From Acetobacteraceae bacterium (GTDB lineage Bacteria > Pseudomonadota > Alphaproteobacteria > Acetobacterales > Acetobacteraceae), in assembly GCA_019750475.1 (NCBI GenBank), contig JAIEOO010000444.1, positions 1-34,919 of the forward strand: a stretch of DNA of 34,919 nt, written 5' to 3'. Shown piece after piece: positions 27,652-34,919 of the stretch. Both the position numbers and the translations under genes were made by a program. The notes beneath the pieces are model-generated. The model searched no databases. It worked only from the letters and a program-made list of their open reading frames with translations, and was not told the DNA's origin. The first letter of the stretch is position 1, and the number at the start of each line of letters is the position of its first letter.

Positions 27652-28686
27652 TCATGCCGGCCGCCCGTCCTTCACCACCGCGACGCCGTCCAGCTCCACG
27701 GTGCAGCCGCGCATGGGGAAGTCGAAATGGCCGCGGCAGAAGCGGCCGGCATGCTCGTTCGAGCCGGTGGAGAACAGGAAGTTGCCGGCGAAGGCGCGCA
27801 GCTCCGTCCCGTTCACCTGCGCCTTGTCATAGGCCATCAACCCGTCCCAGCGCGCCTTGGGGTTCAGCCCCCACCCGACATGGGAGACGCACCAGGCCTC
27901 GGGCTCCTCCCAATCCTCGAGCTGCCGGCGCAGCATGGCGGCCTCCATCCCGTCACCCGCGATGGCGGTGACGCGGTCGCGCTCGATCGTGAGCGTGGTG
28001 CGCTCGCGGCAGTATTCCTTGAAGGTCAGGTTGGCGTCGCCCGGCGCGAGGACGACCTGCCCCTCCACCGAGCCGGCGACGGGGAAGATCGCGACGAGGC
28101 CCGCCGGCCAGTAGGCGACCGGCGCGTCCGCCGAGGTGAAGCCCATCGCCGCGCGCACCGGCGCGCCGGGCAGCCGCACCGTCAGCTCCGTTCCGGCGGG
28201 CGATGTCACGCGCATCACCTTCGCCGCCCTGGCCCGCGCGACGGCCGCGCGCACCGCCTCGCCGATGGCGGGGTCGGGCTGCAGGCGCTCCAGCACCTCC
28301 GGGTGCTCGTTGCTGATCATCATGATGCGTGCGCCCCTGGCCATGATGGCGGCGCGCTCCGGCGCGTGCAGCAGCCCCTCCGCCGTGCAGTCCACGACGA
28401 GCTTCGCCGCAGCGAGGCCGGCGATGGCCGCCTGGTGCCCGCCCATGGCGAGCGAGGTTCCCGTCGAGCGCAGCGGGATGGTGGTGGAGACGGCGGGCGA
28501 GGGCATGGTCACGCGGAAGGGCCGCGCGCCGATGGCGTGCAGCGCGAGCTCCGCGAGGTCGGGCAGGATGGGGCGGGACTGCGTCTCGGCCAGCACCGCG
28601 ACCTCGTCGCCCGGGCCGACGCCGCAGAGTTCGAGCGTGCGGCGGAAGGCGGCGATCCAGCGATGCTCGATCCGTTCCTGCAGCAT
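27652..28686 (-). CDS. M29 aminopeptidase / 2,5-dihydroxypyridine 5,6-dioxygenase (NicX)-like protein
   Basis: LVVDCTAEGLLHAPERAAIMARGARIMMISNEHPEVLERLQP; WPAGLVAIFPVAGSVEGQVVLAPGD; YCRERTTLTIE; SHVGWGLNPKARW; AFAGNFLFSTGSNEHAGRFCRGHFDFPMRGCTVELDG, which resembles the NicX C-terminal pattern. Confidence 0.8.
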   Translation of the reverse strand: MLQERIEHRWIAAFRRTLELCGVGPGDEVAVLAETQSRPILPDLAELALHAIGARPFRVTMPSPAVSTTIPLRSTGTSLAMGGHQAAIAGLAAAKLVVDCTAEGLLHAPERAAIMARGARIMMISNEHPEVLERLQPDPAIGEAVRAAVARARAAKVMRVTSPAGTELTVRLPGAPVRAAMGFTSADAPVAYWPAGLVAIFPVAGSVEGQVVLAPGDANLTFKEYCRERTTLTIERDRVTAIAGDGMEAAMLRRQLEDWEEPEAWCVSHVGWGLNPKARWDGLMAYDKAQVNGTELRAFAGNFLFSTGSNEHAGRFCRGHFDFPMRGCTVELDGVAVVKDGRPA

Positions 28687-29525
28687 CAGCCGACCTCCTC
28701 CCAGAAGCGCGTGACGGCGTCGCGGAAGGCGTCGGGCGCCTCCAGGTTCAGCAGGTACCCGGCCCCGTCGAGGATGGCGAGGCGCGCGCCCGGAATGGCG
28801 GCGGCCAGCGCCTGCATCTGCGCCGGCGGCGCGAGGCGGTCGGCCCCGCCGCCGAGCACCAGCACGGGCAGTGCCAGGCGCCGCGGGTCGGCGACGGGCG
28901 CCATGGCGGAGCGCGCGCGCAGCACGGCGACGTAGTCCGGCACGCGCAGCCGCAGGATGCTGTCGCGCAGCGCCGCACGCGCGGCGTCGCTGGCATTCGG
29001 GCCGGTCAGCGCGGGGATAAGCGAGGCCGCCAGCGCCTCCGGCCCGCCGCGCTCGATCGGGCCGAGGCGGTCGCGCAGGAAGGCCTCGCCGCGCTCGCCG
29101 GGCAGCACCGGTGCGTCGCCGGGCCGGCACGCGACCAGCGTGAGGGACCGCACGCGGGCGGGGTGCCGCGCCGCGAGGGCCTGGGCGACGAGCCCGCCCA
29201 TGGAGAGGCCGAGCACATGCGCGGGCGCGCCCATCGCCGCCAGCACGCGCGCCGCATCGGCGACGAGGTCCTCGAAGGCGAGAGGGGTCGGGCCGGGATG
29301 GGATTCGCTGTCGCCATAGCCGCGCAGATCGGGTGCCCAGGCGCTGCGCGACCGCGCGAACGCCCCCAGCTGATCGTGCCAGTTGCGGCGGTTGCCGCCG
29401 ATGCCGTGCAGCAGCAGGGCGGGCGTGCCGTCGCCCCCGGCCGCGCGCGACACGGCGAGGCCGGGCGGGCCCGGCAGGTGAAGCTCCTCGATCGGGCCCG
29501 GGGTGACGTCCATGCCGGGGAGCAT
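28686..29525 (-). CDS. Alpha/beta hydrolase
   Basis: ALLLHGIGGNRRNWHDQLGAFARSRSAWAPDLRGYGDSE; nucleophile elbow VLGLSMGGLVAQALAARHPARVRSLTLVAC; catalytic-domain end LPVLVLGGGADRLAPP. Stop overlaps the downstream start. Confidence 0.9.
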   Translation of the reverse strand: MLPGMDVTPGPIEELHLPGPPGLAVSRAAGGDGTPALLLHGIGGNRRNWHDQLGAFARSRSAWAPDLRGYGDSESHPGPTPLAFEDLVADAARVLAAMGAPAHVLGLSMGGLVAQALAARHPARVRSLTLVACRPGDAPVLPGERGEAFLRDRLGPIERGGPEALAASLIPALTGPNASDAARAALRDSILRLRVPDYVAVLRARSAMAPVADPRRLALPVLVLGGGADRLAPPAQMQALAAAIPGARLAILDGAGYLLNLEAPDAFRDAVTRFWEEVG

Positions 29526-29566
29526 GGCGCGTCTTCAGCTGTCCGGACAACAGCGGGGCGGCGCTG

Positions 29567-31660
29567 CTACAGCAGGAACCAGCCCGGCCCGGCCACGCCC
29601 GCCGCGGCGGATTCGACGATGGAGAGCCCGTCCATCCGCCACATCCAGGCGTAGCCGTGATCGGCATCGGTGAAGACGAGGTCCGCCTTGCCGTCGCCGG
29701 AGTAGTCGGCCGCCCTGGAGAAGCGCCAGCCCCCGCCGGCCCCGCCGATCCAGCCCTGGGTCGCGACGGAGCGCCCATCGGCGCCCGTGATCCAGCCCCA
29801 CAGCCCGCCCGCCGCATTCTGCCAGACGATGTCGGCCCGGCCGTCGCCCGAGAGGTCCACCACGGCCGCGATGTTCCATGCGAGGCCCGGGTTGCCGAGC
29901 GAGCCCTCGTCGCGCACCCCGCGGCCGTCCAGCATCCAGGCATGGGCTTCGCCGGTGCCGCGATGGCGCAGCAGCAGGTCGGCCCGCCCGTCGCCGTCGA
30001 GATCGGCGACCGACGCCACGTCCCAGTCCGGCGAGGCCCAGCCGAGCGTCGCCTGCGCGCCATCGGGGCGGCGGAGCGTCACGATCCCGTCGGCCGCGCG
30101 CAGCACGGCCTCCGCCCGGCCGTCGCCGTCGGTGTCGCCGAGGCCGACGACGCCTTGGCCGGCGGCGAGCAGGCCCAGGCCGACATCCGCCTTCACCCCG
30201 GCGCCGTTCATCGTCCAGGCATGGAGGCGGCCATCCTGGTGCTGCCACATCAGGTCGCTCCGCCCGTCACCGTCGAGGTCGCCCTTCGCGGCGAGGCTCC
30301 AGCCCTCGCCCGGGCCGCCGAGCGCGCCCTCGCCGGCGCGGCCCGGACCGTCCATCGCCCAGCGATAGAGGAAGCTGCCGTTGAACCAGAGCAGGTCGCC
30401 CTTGCCGCGGCCGCCCAGATCCTCGGAGCCGGTCACGACCGGGCGGGGCAGGGCGCCGCCCGTGACGAGCCAGGTGCCCTCCGCCCCCCCGAGCAGCAGG
30501 TCGGCCCGGCCGTCGCCGTCCTGGTCGCCGGCCGCGCCGAGCTCCGCGCCGAGGCCGGGGCCGGTGATCCGCAGCAGGTTCGGGGCGGGACCCGTCAGGT
30601 CCACGTCGCCCCAGGCGCCCCGGTGACCGAGCAGCACCGCCACCTGCCCGGCCGCGGGATCGCCCACGCCGAGATCGGCGAGGCCGTCGCCGTTCACGTC
30701 GCCCAGACCGGCGACCTCCGTCAGGCCCGCGACGCCGGTGAGGCGGATCCCGTCCGCGGCGGCGAGGGCCTGCAGGTCGAGATCGGCCCAGCCCTCCGCC
30801 TTGCCGAAGAGCAGCCAGGCCGCGCCCGCGCCGCCCAGCAGCAGGTCGGCGAGGCCGTCGCCATTGACGTCGCCCGCGCCGGCGACCGCCGCGCCGAGCC
30901 CCGGCCCGCCCGTGATGCGGACCAGGCCCGGCATGCCTTCCGCGAGGTCGAGGTCGCCCCATTCGCCGCGGTCACCGAGGACGAGGATCGCCGCGCCGGT
31001 TCCACCCGGCGCGCCGAGCAGCATGTCGGCGAGCCCGTCGCCGTTCACGTCGCCCACCGCCGCGACGGCGCTGCCTAGGGCGTCCCCGTCCGCGCCGTAG
31101 AGGCGCAGCGCATCGGGACCGGTCGGCAGCGCGAGGTTGAGGTCGGCGCGCGCGCCCGGCCCGCCGAGCAGAAGCCACGCCGCGCCGTTGTGATGCCGGC
31201 CGGCGATGCTGGCGCCCGGCGCGCCGAGCAGCATGTCGCCGAAGCCGTCGCCGTTCACGTCGCCGAGGACCGCCACGGCCTGGCCGAGGCGGTCGCCCTC
31301 GCCGGCGCCGGTGATGCGGATGCCGATGTCGGCGAGCGCGGCGTCGGCCCAGCCCGGCGGGCCGCCGGGCAGCAGATGCACGAGCCCGGTGCCTGGCAGC
31401 TCCAGCTCGGCGTTGTCGGCCAGCGGCGCACCGAGGAGGAGGTCGGCCCAGCCATCGCCGTTCACGTCGCCGAGGGCGAGGGCGTCGCCGACACCGTCAC
31501 CGGACAGCACGGCGCCGCCCGCGCCCAGCCACAGCCGCGCCCCGCCGCTCAGCCCGAGCAGCAGGTCGGGGCGGCCATCCCCGTTCACGTCGGCGCCGCC
31601 GGCGAGGCCGCCGGATGCCGGGAGGAGGAGCGGGGCGAGGGAGGCGAGGGCGAAGGCCAT
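29567..31660 (-). CDS. Integrin-alpha-like FG-GAP beta-propeller protein with a second C-terminal FG-GAP/VCBS-like module
   Basis: Repeated GDVNGDGxADLLLGAP blades (seven by eye), then six repeats such as DLDGDGRSDLMWQHQDGRLHAWTMNGAG and DLSGDGRADIVWQNAAGGLWGWITGADG. Confidence 0.88.
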   Translation of the reverse strand: MAFALASLAPLLLPASGGLAGGADVNGDGRPDLLLGLSGGARLWLGAGGAVLSGDGVGDALALGDVNGDGWADLLLGAPLADNAELELPGTGLVHLLPGGPPGWADAALADIGIRITGAGEGDRLGQAVAVLGDVNGDGFGDMLLGAPGASIAGRHHNGAAWLLLGGPGARADLNLALPTGPDALRLYGADGDALGSAVAAVGDVNGDGLADMLLGAPGGTGAAILVLGDRGEWGDLDLAEGMPGLVRITGGPGLGAAVAGAGDVNGDGLADLLLGGAGAAWLLFGKAEGWADLDLQALAAADGIRLTGVAGLTEVAGLGDVNGDGLADLGVGDPAAGQVAVLLGHRGAWGDVDLTGPAPNLLRITGPGLGAELGAAGDQDGDGRADLLLGGAEGTWLVTGGALPRPVVTGSEDLGGRGKGDLLWFNGSFLYRWAMDGPGRAGEGALGGPGEGWSLAAKGDLDGDGRSDLMWQHQDGRLHAWTMNGAGVKADVGLGLLAAGQGVVGLGDTDGDGRAEAVLRAADGIVTLRRPDGAQATLGWASPDWDVASVADLDGDGRADLLLRHRGTGEAHAWMLDGRGVRDEGSLGNPGLAWNIAAVVDLSGDGRADIVWQNAAGGLWGWITGADGRSVATQGWIGGAGGGWRFSRAADYSGDGKADLVFTDADHGYAWMWRMDGLSIVESAAAGVAGPGWFLL

Positions 31661-31857
31661 GGGACGTCCGTTTCGCCCCGATTCTCATGGCCAAGTCCCG
31701 CGCGCCGGCAAACGGAAGCCGGGCCGGACGGTCAGCCCTGTCAGGTTGTGTCGCCGGGGCGCTGTCCGGCCTCGTCAGCCGGTTTCGGCGAGATGGCGTC
31801 TCCACGCCCGCGGGCGACGGCCACGCTTCCTGACACTTCCTTCCGGATCCTGGCGGG

Positions 31858-34377
31858 TCAGAGGATCGCCCAGCCATTGGCATAGGCGCCGAGGCTGGTG
31901 CCGGTTCCGGGCGCGAGCCCGTCCATCGCCTGTTGCCAGCCGAGGCCCGTCGCGTCGTTCACGGCGATGATGTCGGCCTTGTCGTCGCCGGTGGCGTCGG
32001 CGATGCGCGCGACGCGCCAGCCGGTGCCGAGCGTCCCCGCCGCGCCCTGGCTGGCCGCCGCGCCGTCCGTTCCCGTCAGGTAGCCCCAGAGATGGTTGGC
32101 CCCAAAGCCCACCAGCACGTCGGCCCGGCCGTCGCCGTTGAGGTCGCCCACGCCGTGGAAGGTCGTGCCGGCGCCGGAGACGGCATAGGCGCGCGTGGCC
32201 GTGGCCTGCGCGCCGTTCATCAGCCACACGGTCATCGCGCCCGTGCCGGCGTCGCGCCAGAGGAAGTCGGCGCGCAGGTCGCCGTCGAAATCGGCGACGG
32301 CCGCGAGCGCCATGCCGGTGGGCGCGGTGCCGCCGCCGGAGCCGAGCGCGGTCGTCCCGTCCATGCGGCGGACCGTGTAGGTGCCGGCCGTCGCGTTGAA
32401 GACGACGAGATCGGCGCGGCCGTCGCCATCGGTGTCGCCCATGCCGGCCAGCGTCTCGTTGGCGGCGGGCGTGGCGAGGAAGCCGGCGCCCGACTGCGTT
32501 CCGCCGGCGGCGTGGAGCCAGCCGTAGAGGCTCCCGTCGGCGGCGGCGCGCCAGATCAGGTCGGCGGTGCCGTTGCCGTCGAGGTCGCCGCGGCCGGCGA
32601 GCGTCCACCCCGTGGGCACGGCACCGAAGCCCGAGCCCGCCTGGCCCGAACCGTCGAGGGCCCAGCGCCAGACGAAACCCGTGGCGGCCTGGAGGAAGAG
32701 CATGTCCGGAAGGCCGCGGCCGGCGACGTCGTCGGGCCGGGCGAAGCCCAGGTTGATGGTCTGATCGGTGAACTGCAGCCGCTCGATGCCGGTCAGGCTG
32801 TCGCTGCCATCGGCGCCCGCGACGGTCCAGCCCGCGCCGGCGTTCTTCGTGATGGTGACGGCGGACCGCGCCACGCTCAGCACGGCCGTGTCATGCCCGC
32901 GCCCACCGGACAGCGCGTCGTCCCCCAAGCCGCCGGTCAGCAGGTCATTGCCGGCGCCGCCGGAGAGCGTGTCGCCGCCGGTGCCGCCGGTCAGCGAATC
33001 CCCCTGGGCCGAGCCGTTGACCGCCTCGAAACCCGCGATGCCCCCGGTCCCGGTGGCTGTGCCGGCGGCGAGCGACACGACGACACCGACCCCGGTCCAG
33101 TTGCCGTAGTCGAGCCGGTCGGTCCCGCCCTGCCCGTCGCTGGTGCCGGTGATGGTCGAGCCGTTGCGGAGCACCAGCGCGTCGTTGCCGTCGCCGAGCA
33201 GCATGGCGGTGCCGCCGCCGCCCGAGATGCTGCCGGCGTTGTCCACCGTGTCGTCCTGCGCGCCGATGATGTGGATGGCGATGCCCGCCACGCCGGTGAT
33301 GGTCCCCTGGTTGGTGATGCTCGTCGCGAAGGGGGCAGGGCCGGTGGAGCCGTTGTCCACCATGATGCCGCGCCCGGCGCCGCTGATGGTCGCGCCGGCA
33401 TGGTTGCGGATGGTGCCGCCGCCCGCCGCCACGCCGTCCGAGGTGTTGGGCAGGCCATCGCTGCCGGTGCCGCCGGCGCCGATGCCCTGGATCAGGCCGT
33501 AATTGTCGAGGGTCAGCAGGCCGTCGGCATCCACCCCGTCGCCGTCGCCGTCGTTGATGCCGTCGGGGCCGCCGCCATTGGGCTGGCCCGGCGTCGCGCC
33601 GTTGATGTCCGAGCCCGCGCTGTTGCTGAAGGCGCCGGTGATGGTGCCGCGATTCGTCACCGTGGCGGAGCCGTCGGCCCCGACGCCCGAGCCGTTGCGG
33701 CCCGTGATGGTGGCCCCGGCCCGGTTGTCCACGGTGATGGAAGTGCCGAGGCCCGCGTTGATCCCGTGGCGGTCGCCCGAGATGTCCCCGCCCAGCAGGT
33801 TGGTGACGCTGCCCGAGGCGTTGTCTTCGTACTGCACGCCGTCGGTGTTCACGCTGTAGGCCGCGGCCGTGCCGCCGTTGATCGTGCCGGAATTCGTCAC
33901 GTTGCCGACGGCGCCGAAGCGGATGGCGTCGTTGGCCGACGCGCCGATGGTGCCGCTGTTGGTGATCTCGGCGGTGAAGGCGCCGGTGCCGCCCGCGAGA
34001 TCGAGGGCCTGGGACGACTGCGAGGTGATGCTGCCGGCATTGGCCAGGGTCAGCGAGCCGGCGGTCACCGACCCCGCCTGGATCTGGATGGCGTCGTCGT
34101 CCGATGTGATGCTGCCGGTGGCGTTGTTGTTGATGGTCGCGGTGAAGTTCGCGCCGACCGTCACCTCGACGCGGATGGCGCGGCCGCCGACGGCGCTGTT
34201 CTGGATCGTGCCGTTGTTGGTGATGAGGCCGCTCGTGGTGGGCGCGTTGAACCGCACCGACTGCGCGTTGGCCGAGACGTTGACGACGCCCGTGGCCTGC
34301 ACGGTCAGGTCGTCCGTCCCCGACAGGCTGATTCGCGTGGTCTGCGTGGCGCCGACCGGGACGACGAAGCTGGCCAT
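31858..34377 (-). CDS. Beta-helix (autotransporter-passenger-like repeats) + RTX nonapeptide + C-terminal FG-GAP/VCBS-like module protein
   Basis: N-terminal N-x-G-[TS]-I repeats (NNGTIQN, NAGSITS, NSGTIGAS, NSGTING, NRGTITG, NQGTITG, NAGSISG); RTX GGTGGDTLSGGAGNDLLTGGLGDDALSGGRGHD; C-terminal DLNGDGRADVLVG-type repeats. Confidence 0.88.
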   Translation of the reverse strand: MASFVVPVGATQTTRISLSGTDDLTVQATGVVNVSANAQSVRFNAPTTSGLITNNGTIQNSAVGGRAIRVEVTVGANFTATINNNATGSITSDDDAIQIQAGSVTAGSLTLANAGSITSQSSQALDLAGGTGAFTAEITNSGTIGASANDAIRFGAVGNVTNSGTINGGTAAAYSVNTDGVQYEDNASGSVTNLLGGDISGDRHGINAGLGTSITVDNRAGATITGRNGSGVGADGSATVTNRGTITGAFSNSAGSDINGATPGQPNGGGPDGINDGDGDGVDADGLLTLDNYGLIQGIGAGGTGSDGLPNTSDGVAAGGGTIRNHAGATISGAGRGIMVDNGSTGPAPFATSITNQGTITGVAGIAIHIIGAQDDTVDNAGSISGGGGTAMLLGDGNDALVLRNGSTITGTSDGQGGTDRLDYGNWTGVGVVVSLAAGTATGTGGIAGFEAVNGSAQGDSLTGGTGGDTLSGGAGNDLLTGGLGDDALSGGRGHDTAVLSVARSAVTITKNAGAGWTVAGADGSDSLTGIERLQFTDQTINLGFARPDDVAGRGLPDMLFLQAATGFVWRWALDGSGQAGSGFGAVPTGWTLAGRGDLDGNGTADLIWRAAADGSLYGWLHAAGGTQSGAGFLATPAANETLAGMGDTDGDGRADLVVFNATAGTYTVRRMDGTTALGSGGGTAPTGMALAAVADFDGDLRADFLWRDAGTGAMTVWLMNGAQATATRAYAVSGAGTTFHGVGDLNGDGRADVLVGFGANHLWGYLTGTDGAAASQGAAGTLGTGWRVARIADATGDDKADIIAVNDATGLGWQQAMDGLAPGTGTSLGAYANGWAIL

Positions 34378-34540
34378 GTGACCATTCCAGATGGAGAAGC
34401 GCAGCGGAACACCGGAGCGCCCCCCGGCGCAAGCTCTTGCTCGGTCACAGCTTGGTGGCGGGTCCCCATCGCCGCGCTTCCCCAGGGCGCCTGCTCCGCG
34501 GTAGGATGCCCGCCCCCCCCGACGTTCTTAGCCTCCCCGG

Positions 34541-34919
34541 ATGAGGATGCGCCGCCGCATGCCCCGTGACGTCGTGGATTCGCCCGCCCCCGGCCTGCGC
34601 CGCTTCGCCTCGCCCGCCGTGCGGGAGGCGATCCGCCGCCGGCTGAGCGAGCTCGGCGCGCTGGTCTTCGCGCTGGCCGGGCTGGCGCTGCTGCTCGCCG
34701 TCGCCAGCCACGACCCGGCCGATCCGTCCTGGTCCACCGCGACCGACCGCCCCCCCACCAACCTGGCCGGGCCCTTCGGCGCGCGGGTGTCGGACGTGCT
34801 GTGGCAGGGCTTCGGCGTCGGCGCCTTCCTCCCCGCGCTCGCGATGCTGGGCTGGGCGGTGCGGCTCGCCACGCAGCGCGGCCTCGGCCTGCTGCCGGCG
34901 CGCATCGCCGCGACGCTCG
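34541..34919 (+). CDS. ftsK: DNA translocase FtsK, N-terminal membrane domain (truncated by window edge)
   Basis: My translation: MRMRRRMPRDVVDSPAPGLRRFASPAVREAIRRRLSELGALVFALAGLALLLAVASHDPADPSWSTATDRPPTNLAGPFGARVSDVLWQGFGVGAFLPALAMLGWAVRL, with the FtsK_4TM-type SHDPxDPSW and N-x-x-G-xx-GA motifs. No stop before the edge. Alternative starts 34547/34559. Confidence 0.8.
   Translation, partial: MRMRRRMPRDVVDSPAPGLRRFASPAVREAIRRRLSELGALVFALAGLALLLAVASHDPADPSWSTATDRPPTNLAGPFGARVSDVLWQGFGVGAFLPALAMLGWAVRLATQRGLGLLPARIAATL

Noticed and set aside
27611-30063. N-terminal extension of ORF 27652..30063 (803 aa)
   Set aside because: Homology to NicX/M29 begins at MLQERIEH (28686); the upstream part is a shadow of the alpha/beta hydrolase and FG-GAP genes.
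31933-34569. 878-aa plus-strand ORF opposite the beta-helix/RTX gene
   Set aside because: Same shadow-ORF artefact; no recognisable domain, and it overlaps the ftsK start.
1-34919. tRNA/rRNA genes, prophage or IS transposase
   Set aside because: None recognised by eye: no transposase, integrase or capsid motifs in the ORFs, and no tRNA cloverleaf noticed; a tRNAscan/Infernal run would be needed to exclude small RNAs.

Overview
High-GC, gene-dense chromosomal window, probably from an alphaproteobacterium (Acetobacteraceae-like by gene content and codon bias; this is inference). The left half is ordinary metabolism. It has an operon of a beta-hydroxyacid dehydrogenase, two tandem Bug/TctC-type solute-binding proteins and an M20 peptidase. 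A glyoxylate/hydroxypyruvate module follows (serine-glyoxylate aminotransferase, hydroxypyruvate isomerase, tartronate-semialdehyde reductase), then a CPA2/Kef antiporter, a YdiJ-type FAD/Fe-S oxidase, DUF924, an OmpA-like outer-membrane protein, a DUF1194/VWA protein, GST, VOC and PmtA-like methyltransferase genes, and a PleD-type diguanylate cyclase. The right half has three large, non-adjacent, probably secreted proteins: an RTX protein (20090-24451), an integrin-like FG-GAP protein (29567-31660) and a beta-helix/RTX protein (31858-34377). All three end in a homologous ~285-aa C-terminal module that I read as six FG-GAP/VCBS-like repeats with position-specific signatures, attached to three different N-terminal passengers. 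This is the strongest candidate for an under-described system. Between them is a minus-strand cluster with a NicX/M29-like protein, an alpha/beta hydrolase, an M81 (MlrC-like) protein and an orphan ABC substrate-binding protein. A second notable signal is a pair of inverted ~92-bp REP/BIME-like elements at 6871-7089, whose hairpins carry compensatory substitutions. The window ends in the N-terminus of ftsK.
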